The translations under genes and the position numbers were made by a program. Shown here one piece after another: positions 37,788 through 47,176 of a stretch of DNA of 64,000 nt. The stretch comes from Fischerella sp. CENA71 (GTDB lineage: Bacteria; Cyanobacteriota; Cyanobacteriia; Cyanobacteriales; Nostocaceae), in assembly GCA_024239075.1 (NCBI GenBank), contig JANBVI010000074.1, positions 153,343 through 217,342 on the forward strand, given 5' to 3'. A model generated the notes under the pieces. It was not told the DNA's origin, ran no database searches, and was given only the letters and a program-made list of their open reading frames with translations. Every line of letters starts with the position of its first letter. Within the stretch, counting starts at the first letter, position 1.

Positions 37788-39527
37788 TTACTGGGTACAA
37801 ATTAGGGAAACACCAAGCAAATTTAAAGCCTTTTGTTGCACTCTTGTAGGTTCAGTAATCTTATCAAAAACGAAACTGGCACCTTCAATAGTTGATTGAA
37901 TTCGGTTTAGAGCAATAGTCCCTAAATCTGCTAATAAAGTTTGGAAACTATGAACGGGTAAATTATCCGAATTCCTCTTAGTTCTAGCTTTAGCTTCAGC
38001 AGCATCACTTAAAGCTGCACATACAACCGATTTTTGTTTGAGTCGAGCCGACTCCCAATCATCCTCATCAAAAAGAATTGGGGCTAATACTGAGCGCATA
38101 TGCCATTCAACATAATAGGCTAACATGCATAAAAATACATGTGCCTTAACTCGTTCGCTTGTATGATGATAAATCGGTCGAATTTTTAAATCTACGGTTT
38201 TAAAACTACGAAAAGCTTGTTCAACTTGAGAAAGACTCTTATAAGCTTTAACAGTTTGTTGTGGTGATAAAACTTCTTGTTCAACCGAAGTACGAATCAC
38301 ATACAAACCATCTAGTGCCGCTTCACGTTCAATACTTTTTTGGTTTCGCTCATAGTGAAAGCTATCTGCTTGAATATCCAAGTGAAAATGCTTACCAACT
38401 TGATAACGATTGAGGACCTCTCCCACCTTGAGAGCGATATTAGACTCTCCCTTTAAACGGCGTTTTTCTCTAGTTGTGGCAGCAACAATTTTATCTAATT
38501 CTTTTTCCGTCGCTGCTAATAATTCTTCCCTTGTTTTTGCCCTATCCGCAGCCAACATGGGATTACGGCAAGCAATTAACCTTTCTTGTGGATAATCATC
38601 AGACGATATTTCAGCGATGTTTTGCTCATCAAATAAAGATAATTGAATACACTCTTGTTCAACCAGGGAGCGGATTTGCGAAGAACGTAATGCACTAATC
38701 CAATCAAGAGAACCAACTTGTTTAAAGTGTTTTTTTATCGTTGTTGAGGAAATTATTCCCCGGTCTCCAACCCAAATTATTTGTTTGATACCGAATCGGG
38801 AAGTTAGTTTTTCAATTTGATTTGTTAACGTTGTCGGGTCAGCAGTATTACCCTCAAATACTTCCACTGCAATTGGGCAACCTTTCTCATTGCAAAGCAA
38901 CCCAAATACTATCTGTAATTTTCCTTTCTTACCATCACGATTATAACCATATCGAGCTAATGGACAAGATTTACCCTCAAAATAACTACTTGATACATCG
39001 TAAAGGACTAATGTCGATGATGCTAAATGTTTAGCTGCCAGACTATTTTCAATTTTTTGTTGTCTTGATAACAACCAATCCATTGCCAGATATAATTCAT
39101 CTTCATCCGCACTATTAAGTCCTAATGTTTCCCCAATACTTGAAAAACATGTTTCATCACTTAGTCCTCTGGCTGTGGCCAATTTTGAGCGTGGGTCGAT
39201 AATACGCGCTATTATCATTGCCAATACTAATCTTCTTTCTCTACTATTTTCCTCACTAATTAGGTTATGCAAACCAGTATTTTTGAGACTTCCTAATACT
39301 GCTGCAACATGACCGTGTGGGCGAGAGCGAGTTATCTTAAAAGAGTTCGGTAAGCTTTCGATTGTTACCCCACCTTTTAACAATGATTGTAGCCCATCAA
39401 CTGCATGGTCGGGCAATTTTGATAAGTTTGCCAGGGTGCGTTTACGCACTTTTCCACCTTCGCGATAGGATTCGCGCAGCAGTACAGCAGGGGGAGAGTT
39501 TCTGTTAGGGACACGTTCTACATACAT
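37788..39527 (-). mobile_element. IS1634-family transposase, apparently intact
   Basis: ATG at 39527 (MYVERVPNRNSPP) gives 579 residues, a normal length. Features include LRESYREGGKVRKRTLANLS at the N-terminus, the GDRG motif (IWVGDRGIISS), and a C-terminal region YKSLSQVEQAFRSFKTVDLK with YHHTSERVKAHVFLCMLAYY, which holds the catalytic Glu helix. No frameshift or stop is seen. Inverted terminal repeats could not be defined with confidence; the element lies between an IS4-like relic and a damaged TPR gene. Confidence 0.85.
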
Positions 39528-39642
39528 GTCTACAATTATCTCATTTTTCACCTCACACAAATTTAAATAAAATCTTAAATTACATGGGTACGACGATTCG
39601 ACTTTCAAAGCCTGTATTCTTCTCTATACAAGCTTTTGAATA

Positions 39643-40050
39643 CTATTTAGTACATTTGCACCGGGGGAAGTTCAGTTTAATACGTGCGACACCTCGGTTA
39701 TTATACGCTTCTGCAAAATTCGGATTCGTCACTTACATTTGGCTTAGGAACAAGGGCAGGCTTGAGACCTCCACCATTTTCTGTGGGCCAATTGGAATAT
39801 TCAATTGAAGCCTGCCCTTGTTCTTGCCTTCGCCCCTCATCACTGCGTTATCAAATAGTTGAATCGCCTGAGAGAATCTTTCTATTTGAAGCTGTATCAT
39901 TCCTATTTGATTATGAACTTCTGCAAAATTAGGGTTGAGTTTTAATGCTTGCTCGAAACATTCTATTACTCCATCCAAATTCCCTGATTTCAAGTGTTCA
40001 AGCCCTTGATTATAGTAGACTTGCGCTTGTTCTAAATTAGCTGTATCCAT
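39643..40050 (-). pseudogene. TPR protein interrupted by a palindromic element, 3' end cut by IS1634
   Basis: The gene starts ATG at 40050 and encodes TPR units (YYNQGLEHLKSGNLDGVIE, ALKLNPNFAEVHNQIGMIQ). After DNAV it is interrupted by the element at 39734-39839. The same frame then continues with TNPNFAEAYNNRGVARI, the next TPR, and ends at TAG 39643-39645 in foreign sequence. The insert adds 111 bases, so the frame is kept, but the element brings a TAA. Ignoring that stop, the gene is a TPR protein truncated near the IS1634 edge. Confidence 0.75.
39734..39839. mobile_element. Palindromic element A (106 bp, 5-bp direct repeats)
   Basis: Direct repeats TCACT flank it (39729-39733 and 39840-39844). 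Removing the element plus one repeat (111 bases) rejoins DNAV to TNPNF of the TPR gene. Inverted arms aggaacaagggcaggctt (39746-39763) and aagcctgcccttgttctt (39808-39825) pair with one mismatch. Outer sequence tacatttggctta at the left and ccttcgcccctca at the right recur in elements at 45.5 and 56.2 kb. No protein is encoded, so it would need help in trans to move. Confidence 0.8.
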
Positions 40051-40110
40051 AATTTCTCAGTAAATAACAAATACTTCTTTGTGCAGAGTAGCTGATTTTT
40101 ATAGCGATCG

Positions 40111-42258
40111 CTATAAGATTGATTGTTCTTGCTCTAAACTCTTTTTTTGTGTTGAAACTGTCTTTTGGATTGTAGTTTCCATCTGGGGTAAATTGCGCCG
40201 CTCAAACTCTCCAGTCTCTGGAATATACGCTACTACAGCTTTTCCTAAAGAACTAGCATAGTCAATGATTGGGGCTGTTTCTATACTATCGATGCCAATA
40301 ACTATATCGTTCGGCTGCTCCAAAAGTTGCATTGCATTTTTTACAGACGTTGCAGCAGATAACTCAATCTTGATATCGCGACGCGATCGCGCTACCTCTG
40401 AAATTGTCTTTACAACAACAGAGGGGCTATCTGACTTGTACGGCGAAGCATCTACGAAATGGACTGTATCATAACCCTGCTCAACTGCGCGGTTAATGGC
40501 ACGTTTAACCATATTACACATTACCTGTTCGGTTCTCTGGTGAAGCGATCGCTCGACGGGTGCTTCAAAAAATACAACAGTGGCGACTCGTTTCTGCTCT
40601 TTTTGACCAACCTGCTGTTGTGTGCTTTCAACATCTGAATACTTGACAGTAGTTGGGTCAATGACTATATCAGCATAACTAGCAGGAGCATGATTAACAG
40701 TACCCGTGAAAGTAAAGCCGTGAAGTTGTCTGCCTATCTCTGCTAGTCTCTGTTGTAAAAAAGTTACTGATTGCTTATTCAAAATTCCCAATACTTTGTC
40801 TCCTACCAAAGCAAATACTTTCGGTGGTTGACGTGGATTAGTCTGTCGCAAGTCAATAGTTATATTAGTTTTCTCTCCTTGCCATTGACGATTCGCAAAA
40901 GCATATTTATCAACACCATCAATCTGTAACTTATTCTCAGGATTTTTCAAGCTGGTAATAACAACGCTAGTACTAGCACAAGAACTAACAGTTGCGCGAG
41001 CTTCACATCCAGGCAATAAATGGGGAGAACGAGTATCAAGTGTACCAAACTTTTTACCTTCTACTATTACCCAACGAGCAGTTTGACTCGGCTCACGGGG
41101 ATGAGGGCCATTCTCAAACTTAATTGCAACTTTTTCACCTTTAAAATTTCTGTTGGCATACTCATTAAATTGAGTACCAATTACCTTCATCTGAGTAAAT
41201 TGCAACTGCTTTAGTTGATTTTCTACCGTCTCCGGGAAAACAGTGAACGCTACACCAGCCCGGCGCATCCCATATTTTTCTTCAGTGTGGCTCACATCAT
41301 GAATAGCCGCTGCTAGCTGCAACCTTTCTGCTTCTGGAGTATTATTTTTTACTGATTCTAGATATTCTTTAGTTTGCTGTTTCAAGGCATCTATCATGCC
41401 ATCACTAATGCCAAAATGAAATTCTACCTTACCCTGTTTAATTGACATTCCAGGTTTGAGGTCATGTTCGGACATAGACTTCATGCTAATTGTGCCAATA
41501 GGAATATCTATCTCTTTACCATCTGGAGTTTGAAATTTGGCTTGAGCAAATAGAGGATGGGGAATTTTTTTAGTTGGTTCTCTCGATAAAATTTTAATAC
41601 TGAGTTCTGAATGATTCCAAAATGTTGGATCTTTTGCTATATCGTAATTAATTAAATTAGTAATTTCTAACTTTTTACCACTTAGTGGAGAAGTAATGAT
41701 CATGTAAGGGCCAGGTTCTAACTTTTTTCTTGACTCCAGTTCAATACGTTGCTTGACAATAGAGTTATAATTTTTCTTTATTTCTTGAGCATATTCTTTC
41801 TGTGAGGAAGTAAACTCTAATTCCGGATAAAAGCTTCTAAATTGTTCAATAGGTCTGGCTATTAGTTTGCACTGCTCAAAGATTTGATTTGTTTGCTTAA
41901 TCATTAAATCAATAGGGCTATAGCCATTGGTCTTCATACCCCTATCTGTAAAAGCTTCTGAATTTTTCTTATCATTCAGCCACTCTACTTCTTTGTAAGC
42001 TGTTATAGCCTGACAGTATTGGATAATTGAATCATCAGGTCGCAATGCACTTTTAGGCCCATCGGTAGCTACTTGTAGTTCATTCCCAAGTTCAGCTACA
42101 CAATCTTTCAATAATTTTTTAAACGACTGCAATTGTTGTTCTATTTGATTCTCATCCTTAGTCCGCACTTGGGTAATCTTATATATTTGGTCTAATATCT
42201 TATTCGGTATTTGCAATTTACCTGTTTCATGTCTGACTAGCACCTTACCTAAATGCAC
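40111..42258 (-). CDS. Large plasmid protein, downstream part of an RNA-polymerase-like gene
   Basis: The open part is 715 codons. I recognise no family over most of it. The C-terminal 170 residues look like an alpha/beta fold (VATVVFFEAPVER, YDTVHFVDASPYKSD, NDIVIGIDSIET, GKAVVAYIPETGE). Reading the same frame upstream gives AEKPDYLKKVLVHLGK, then TAA (42292-42294), then NKIGIIANDIQKNVALQCEID and TAG (42367-42369), then the DFDGD-containing part. So this is very probably the downstream part of one gene with in-frame stops. It is the last gene of a minus-strand plasmid operon. Confidence 0.6.
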   Translation of the reverse strand: MHLGKVLVRHETGKLQIPNKILDQIYKITQVRTKDENQIEQQLQSFKKLLKDCVAELGNELQVATDGPKSALRPDDSIIQYCQAITAYKEVEWLNDKKNSEAFTDRGMKTNGYSPIDLMIKQTNQIFEQCKLIARPIEQFRSFYPELEFTSSQKEYAQEIKKNYNSIVKQRIELESRKKLEPGPYMIITSPLSGKKLEITNLINYDIAKDPTFWNHSELSIKILSREPTKKIPHPLFAQAKFQTPDGKEIDIPIGTISMKSMSEHDLKPGMSIKQGKVEFHFGISDGMIDALKQQTKEYLESVKNNTPEAERLQLAAAIHDVSHTEEKYGMRRAGVAFTVFPETVENQLKQLQFTQMKVIGTQFNEYANRNFKGEKVAIKFENGPHPREPSQTARWVIVEGKKFGTLDTRSPHLLPGCEARATVSSCASTSVVITSLKNPENKLQIDGVDKYAFANRQWQGEKTNITIDLRQTNPRQPPKVFALVGDKVLGILNKQSVTFLQQRLAEIGRQLHGFTFTGTVNHAPASYADIVIDPTTVKYSDVESTQQQVGQKEQKRVATVVFFEAPVERSLHQRTEQVMCNMVKRAINRAVEQGYDTVHFVDASPYKSDSPSVVVKTISEVARSRRDIKIELSAATSVKNAMQLLEQPNDIVIGIDSIETAPIIDYASSLGKAVVAYIPETGEFERRNLPQMETTIQKTVSTQKKSLEQEQSIL

Positions 42259-42366
42259 TAATACTTTTTTGAGATAATCAGGTTTTTCTGCTTAAGGCAT
42301 TGCATCAATTTCACATTGCAGTGCAACATTTTTTTGAATATCATTGGCAATGATTCCAATTTTATT

Positions 42367-42948
42367 CTACATTGCTGATACAGCAATTTCTTCAAATGTC
42401 CCTTGATAAGGAACTTTAGTTTTTTTGACTATATCAGGATAACGATTTGATGGTAAAATTTTCTCTTTAACTTCTGCTGCCAGTTTTGAAAAATCTTCAC
42501 TTGGAGCAAAAGCTAGGAGATCGCCATCAAAATCACACTGCATATTATCCATTGCAGTTTTCGGATGTATGTAAACACATCCATTTAACATTTCTGATAG
42601 ATGTTTGTTTTTTAAAGTAATCACGCCATTTGAGTTAATTAATGGCGAACGAGTCACTATAATTTCTTCTCCCTCTGCTATATAAGGTATACAAATTTCG
42701 TCCAACTCTAAGTCTAAACTTGGTTGAGCAAGACCAGATGTAAACTTAATAGAGCGTCCAGTAGCAATTTCTACCCATTGTTTTCGGGCAAATTCTTGAA
42801 GTTCAGCTACAATTTTGGGATGTTCGATTAGCTGACAATAACCTAACAAATCAGCGCAATCTTCCAGGTTTTCTTTGAAATGGTAAATTGATTCTGGGTA
42901 AGGTATTCTCTGCTAGTCAGATGCAAATCTGATGTTTTTCTTAATCAT
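42367..42948 (-). pseudogene. Upstream part of the RNA-polymerase-like gene, with DFDGD motif and in-frame stops
   Basis: From ATG at 42946-42948 the frame reads 11 codons, meets TAG (42913-42915), and then continues open to TAG at 42367. It includes RIPYPESIYHF, TRSPLINSNGVI, GCVYIHPKTAMD and MQCDFDGDLLAF (42520-42534). The last motif and its setting (R-x-P..., then IHP..., then DFDGD) match the double-psi beta-barrel active-site loop of RNA polymerase beta-prime (NADFDGD). The frame joins the 715-codon frame without shift. It is either a pseudogene with three nonsense codons or a recoded gene. Confidence 0.6.
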
Positions 42949-42963
42949 TTAAACTGTCTCACG

Positions 42964-43188
42964 TTAAGCAGAATATTGGTTTATATACCCAATTGATTTA
43001 CCATTACATGACACATAATTTTTATTGTAATTACCATCAAATGTATATCCAGAAAACTGAGGTGATTCACAATATTTTTTGAACCATTCTTTAGCTGACT
43101 CATCAGTATTAAAAGTTTGGTTGTTTGCCTGTTCTGGAGACAGCTGACAAACTTCTTTACTATACAAACTACATATATATTTTGGCAT
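42964..43188 (-). CDS. Small protein of unknown function in plasmid operon
   Basis: The 74-residue protein (MPKYICSLYSKEVCQLS...) has a good ribosome site (aaggag, 9 bases before ATG) and sits between two same-strand plasmid genes. It has four Cys and many aromatic residues, with FDGNYNKNYVSCNGKSIGY near the end. I do not recognise a family. Confidence 0.6.
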   Translation of the reverse strand: MPKYICSLYSKEVCQLSPEQANNQTFNTDESAKEWFKKYCESPQFSGYTFDGNYNKNYVSCNGKSIGYINQYSA

Positions 43189-43206
43189 TGGCTATTTCTC
43201 CTTAGA

Positions 43207-43926
43207 TTACGGCTCAACAAACTTGCGCTTTTCGGGCGGAACAGCCCAAATTAAACAATGTCCAGACTTAGCTTTGCGTCCATAGTAGGAAAGAACAACA
43301 CCTAACTTTTGGGTGTCCTTAATACAGTTTCCATTATCTAGATACCCCCTGTTCCAATCAATCAAATCTTTGGCGAACTTCCCTTCCTTTGACGTCGCCC
43401 ACTTCAGAGCCTCCAACTCCTTCCAAGTTAAGGAGCTTGACTGCACCTGTGTATATCCCCCACCCAACATTCCCATAATCGGACTAGTAATCCAACTAGG
43501 CACAACCAAGCCCATTATGAAGCCAAAGCCCAAGATTAACAACAACAAGATAGTAGCGGGAGTCACGCTTGTCAGAATATTCTTACCTTCTTGTAATAGC
43601 GTTTTGTGAATTAAAGCATAGGCAGAACGCTCGATCGCTACTTTCTGTCGCTCGACAGTTACTTGTTCCACTAGTTCTAGGGTTTTAACTAAGTCTTGGT
43701 TCCAATGCTGGAAAAGCGCCTGCAAAGTGTCCGGCGCATTTTCTAACATTGCTTCTAGCTTTCCGGTAGCAATCAATATCAAAAATAACGGGTCATCTTG
43801 AGACAGCCCACAACTAAAAGCAAAATCCACTACCCGTCGCTTGAAAGCTTCACTTTTTCCCTCTAACGCTTCGGCTAGCAATTCATTCGTGGCATGAAAG
43901 TTTTTATCTATTTTAGTCTCACTCAT
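43207..43926 (-). CDS. DUF6753-like plasmid membrane protein
   Basis: The 239-residue protein has a soluble N-terminal helical half (SCGLSQDDPLFLILIATGKL), a coiled coil (about 80-110), one long hydrophobic segment (about 122-143, TPATILLLLILGFGFIMGLV) and a C-terminal domain with WKELEALKWATSKEGKFA and LGVVLSYYGRKAKSGHC. This layout recalls DUF6753 proteins of cyanobacterial plasmids; I am not certain of the number. It lies 34 bases downstream of the ParA/MobD-like gene in the same operon, and its product probably sits in the membrane. Confidence 0.6.
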   Translation of the reverse strand: MSETKIDKNFHATNELLAEALEGKSEAFKRRVVDFAFSCGLSQDDPLFLILIATGKLEAMLENAPDTLQALFQHWNQDLVKTLELVEQVTVERQKVAIERSAYALIHKTLLQEGKNILTSVTPATILLLLILGFGFIMGLVVPSWITSPIMGMLGGGYTQVQSSSLTWKELEALKWATSKEGKFAKDLIDWNRGYLDNGNCIKDTQKLGVVLSYYGRKAKSGHCLIWAVPPEKRKFVEP

Positions 43927-43960
43927 TTACATTGTCCCATTTTTTCTACGTGTCAGACTC

Positions 43961-45079
43961 TCATTTAACCAAACCTGTTTCCTTAAACGCTGCATATGCT
44001 TGTTTGAGAAAATTCTTCACCCTCTGCTTTGATACCACCCCCAACTCATGGTGAGCTAGAGCATCCTCAAAAGTTGCTCCCAACCTATCAACCTGGTTAC
44101 GCTCCCAGAAGGGAAACTTGGGTAAGTCCATCACAGTGAAATTATATTTAGTTTTAGCTGCTATAAACTCTGGCATTTCATCTATATACTTCCAGTCGTC
44201 GCACATACCCCAATTTCTTACGAATACATGGAGCATCTGATTTCCTAAATCTTCCAAAGACTCCAGAAAGAAATTTACCGAATCAACCCCACCAGTACAC
44301 ACAAACCATTTCACAAAAGTAATTGAATTCTCCTTACCCAACTCAATCAAATCATTGCGTTGTATCCATTGAGTTACATTCGTGTAAACCTGAGCAGGTA
44401 GATTCACAATCACCGATTTTTCAAAAGCCAAGTCAAATATTTTGTCTGCTTGTTGAGCTTGCTTTTCATCATCACTAAAAAAAGCAGTCTCAACACCAGA
44501 ATAAATTTTGCTAATGTCCTTGTTGCTGATATCTGCATCTACAATTGCTGTATCTAACCCTATCGAAATACAATACTCGATAAATGCTCTTGACAAGAAC
44601 GACTTCCCACAACCTCCTTTTTCACCATCTACAAGGTGGATAGTTGTAGATTGTTTTATAGATGTTGGTATTACCTTCCCAGAGGCTAGTTCTTTCTTGA
44701 CAGACAAGTCAACTTTTGTTAGAGAAGCAGGTTCTATTGGTTCATCCAGATTCTTTTTGTCATCTCCATTTGATATCGATTCATTAGAAGATGTTGGTTC
44801 TTTCGTAACAGATAATTCAGCTTCTATTAAGAGAGTAGGCTCTATTTGTTCATTTTGAGTTGATTCAATTTCAAGTTCAACTTCCGAATTATTAAGTTCA
44901 ACTTCAACATCATCACCCGTTATTCTTTCCTCTGTTTCTGCTGTTGAGTTAGAAAAAGAATTGATTCGTGAGTGCATTTTTCTCAATAGTCCTTCTTGAG
45001 CCTTATGTATACGAACGGAAGGTTTATTAGTCTTTTTTTTCGGTCTACCTCTTTTTCTTTTCCTGCGTATAAATTTCAT
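43961..45079 (-). CDS. ParA/MobD-like P-loop ATPase with AT-hook-like N-terminus
   Basis: I start at ATG 45079 (MKFIRRKRKRGRPKKK), 13 bases after the parR stop, giving 372 residues. The basic start carries an AT-hook-like KRGRPKKK, followed by an acidic, low-complexity linker (about 40-150). The C-terminal domain is a deviant Walker ATPase (TIHLVDGEKGGCGKSFLSRA, then TAIVDADISN). This architecture resembles MobD/VirC1/TraL-type plasmid ATPases that assist mobilisation or partition. Its place between parMR and membrane-protein genes agrees. Confidence 0.7.
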   Translation of the reverse strand: MKFIRRKRKRGRPKKKTNKPSVRIHKAQEGLLRKMHSRINSFSNSTAETEERITGDDVEVELNNSEVELEIESTQNEQIEPTLLIEAELSVTKEPTSSNESISNGDDKKNLDEPIEPASLTKVDLSVKKELASGKVIPTSIKQSTTIHLVDGEKGGCGKSFLSRAFIEYCISIGLDTAIVDADISNKDISKIYSGVETAFFSDDEKQAQQADKIFDLAFEKSVIVNLPAQVYTNVTQWIQRNDLIELGKENSITFVKWFVCTGGVDSVNFFLESLEDLGNQMLHVFVRNWGMCDDWKYIDEMPEFIAAKTKYNFTVMDLPKFPFWERNQVDRLGATFEDALAHHELGVVSKQRVKNFLKQAYAAFKETGLVK

Positions 45080-45092
45080 GTTTTCGGAATTT

Positions 45093-46052
45093 CTACAAAA
45101 AATCAACCAATCCTGTATCGTCGTAAGCATACTCTCCAGCAAGATGGCGAAGAGTATCAAGGGACGGCGTACTTGATTGAGGTGTTTTGGAACAAGGCAA
45201 TGATATTGCTATGGGGGGAGATTGAATTGTTTGTGGAGCATCTTCTAAGCCAACTAACTCCAAAATATCTTTTACTTGTCTTCTTAAAACCTGTACCGCA
45301 GAATGTGCTACGCCCCGCATCTGTTCGGAGTCACTAGAACTATCTTCCACTAAAGCATAAGGTAGCCAAAATGACCGTAAAGCCAACAGTAACATCTCAG
45401 TCTTACTGCTGATTTGATTGTCTTGGATGTATTGCATCAAACGTACATCATATTGGTTTCGTGGCTGGTAACGCCAGTAAAAGGAAAACATACTTGAGTG
45501 AGATGTTTTGCAACAAGGCAATGATGTTGCCGCATTTGGCTTGGGAAACAGAGCCGGACTTCGTTGTATTGTTGAGTTGCACCCTTGGCGTGTCGCTAGG
45601 TCTATAAAGTCCGGCTCTGTTTCTGACCTTCGCCTCGCAGGTATAGTTGAAAAGCCCGCTTTGTTTATCGCGGAGGCGATTTCGCCCGACTCCATCTCTT
45701 TTATTCGCCTCGTTGCTATGGGAGGAGACTGAATTGTTTGTGGAGCATCTTCTAAGCCAACTAACTCCAAAATATCTTTTACTTGTCTTCTTAAAACCTG
45801 TACCGCAGAATGTGTTACGCCCCGCATCTGTTCGGAGTCACTAGAGCAATCTTCTACTAAAGCATAAGGTAGCCAAAATGACCGCAAAGCCAAGAGTAAC
45901 ATCTCAGTCTTGCTACTAACTTGATTGTCTTTGATATACTGCATTAAACGTACATCATGTTGGTTTCGTGGCTGGTAACGCCAGATAAAATTTATTCTGA
46001 CTGACATGAAATTGCACCTGTACCAATCATGTTCTGTTGAGGCTGAAATCAT
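45093..46052 (-). CDS. parR: ParR-like partition protein with internal tandem duplication and an in-frame palindromic insertion
   Basis: The ATG overlaps the parM stop (ATGA), as in ParMR operons. The 319-residue product contains the same ~107-residue module twice (RYQPRNQ-DVRLMQYI, SSKTEMLLLALRSFWLPYAL, LRRQVKDILELVGLEDAP). ParR is normally one such RHH-type DNA-binding module that links centromere DNA to ParM filaments. Between QSPPIA and SLPC of the first module lie 62 extra residues encoded by element B; the second module has the uninterrupted junction. The identification rests mainly on gene context and size. Confidence 0.7.
   Translation of the reverse strand: MISASTEHDWYRCNFMSVRINFIWRYQPRNQHDVRLMQYIKDNQVSSKTEMLLLALRSFWLPYALVEDCSSDSEQMRGVTHSAVQVLRRQVKDILELVGLEDAPQTIQSPPIATRRIKEMESGEIASAINKAGFSTIPARRRSETEPDFIDLATRQGCNSTIQRSPALFPKPNAATSLPCCKTSHSSMFSFYWRYQPRNQYDVRLMQYIQDNQISSKTEMLLLALRSFWLPYALVEDSSSDSEQMRGVAHSAVQVLRRQVKDILELVGLEDAPQTIQSPPIAISLPCSKTPQSSTPSLDTLRHLAGEYAYDDTGLVDFL
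45531..45712. mobile_element. Palindromic element B (182 bp) inserted in frame in parR
   Basis: TTGC flanks the element on both sides (45527-45530 and 45713-45716), while the empty homologous site in the second parR module reads gatattgctatg. Net gain is 186 bases (62 codons). A perfect 17-bp inverted pair is gaaacagagccggactt (45545-45561) with aagtccggctctgtttc (45607-45623). Left end cgcatttggcttggg and the motif ccttcgcctcg recur in other copies. The right third (from about 45638) is extra sequence ending in a second ttcgcctcg. Confidence 0.85.
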
Positions 46053-47176
46053 TTTTGTACCTGTTGGGAAAAATACAAAAACACACTATAGACATCAGCT
46101 AGTCTACTTCCCAAAGAAAACTTATCAACTTGTTTGGGTATATCAGCACCCACTCCCCATAAACAGGGTGTTCCGGGATAGTGTGAATTCAATTCTTTTC
46201 TCAAGTAATCTGCTGTTCCACCGCAGAAAAGAATTTCATCTACTATGCTTCTATTAATCACCTGATCCAGCCAACTTGTGAGTGCAGCAGTATACTCCCT
46301 TCTGGCAAGCTTGACCGCCTTTTGGAGAAGCTGTAACTCGTTTTGTCTATTAGTGTTAACAGTGCTTCTCAACAATCGAATAAAGGGTGTGGTAGATATA
46401 TCGCTTCCTGCTGCTACTATTGCTGGAGCAAGCTCACAAGCTGTTTGTCCCGAAGTTTTTGCTACTACTGTTTCTAAAAGTCGAATCATCCCCAAATCCG
46501 AAGTCTTGCCATTAGCTTTCAATCTACCCTTATCGCTGATCAATACACTTGCGTTTCGATAACCCACCATTAAAAGAGCGATCACTTTTGTTTTGAGAGT
46601 CTCTCCTACCTTCTTTTGGTATGCCAGGTATATTCCTGCTCCCTCTGGTAAGCATTTGAATTCTACCAATTCCACCTCCATTCTTCCTGTTGGTGTTGTG
46701 TAATTAGCAAGTACTGTTTGAAGTTGATGCAGAAAACTTTCTTTGTTTTCTAACTCCCCTGGTGGTAACAAACAAGCAAGCGCCAGTTGAAATCTTGCTC
46801 CTAATCTCAGCTTTTGTGATATTGCCCAAACCGCTGCTAGGGTTTTAGCGATCGCTCGTTCGTACTTTAACTCTTTCAAACCAGCATTGGCGTAATAGTT
46901 ATTTTTCGCCAAATAACCCACAGCAAAGGTGTCATGTGCATAGCTTACCCATGCGATATTTTCCGGTTCTGTAGTACCCAAAGTCTCTGTTGAATGGGAA
47001 GCAACTGACTCAAACGGTACTTTTAATACTTCCGGTTCCATCACCAACAATCCCGGATTATTTTGGTGTAATTTAGTGTAAATTCCTTTGGTTGTACTCC
47101 CACCAAAATCTAAAGTCAAAATCAATAGGGAACTAGATTTTTTTTCGGTTCTTACTTTTTGGCTACTGTCAGTCAT
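46049..47176 (-). CDS. parM: ParM/StbA-like actin-family plasmid segregation ATPase
   Basis: The 375-residue protein has actin-fold motifs: phosphate 1 loop LTLDFGGSTTKGIY, phosphate 2 region VIALLMVGYRNASVLI and adenosine motif ILFCGGTADYLRKEL. Plasmid ParM polymerises between ParR-bound parC sites and pushes plasmid copies apart. It is first in the operon; parR overlaps its stop. Direct repeats resembling parC lie just upstream (47215-47305). This is a type II partition system and marks the region as plasmid-derived. Confidence 0.82.
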   Translation of the reverse strand: MTDSSQKVRTEKKSSSLLILTLDFGGSTTKGIYTKLHQNNPGLLVMEPEVLKVPFESVASHSTETLGTTEPENIAWVSYAHDTFAVGYLAKNNYYANAGLKELKYERAIAKTLAAVWAISQKLRLGARFQLALACLLPPGELENKESFLHQLQTVLANYTTPTGRMEVELVEFKCLPEGAGIYLAYQKKVGETLKTKVIALLMVGYRNASVLISDKGRLKANGKTSDLGMIRLLETVVAKTSGQTACELAPAIVAAGSDISTTPFIRLLRSTVNTNRQNELQLLQKAVKLARREYTAALTSWLDQVINRSIVDEILFCGGTADYLRKELNSHYPGTPCLWGVGADIPKQVDKFSLGSRLADVYSVFLYFSQQVQK

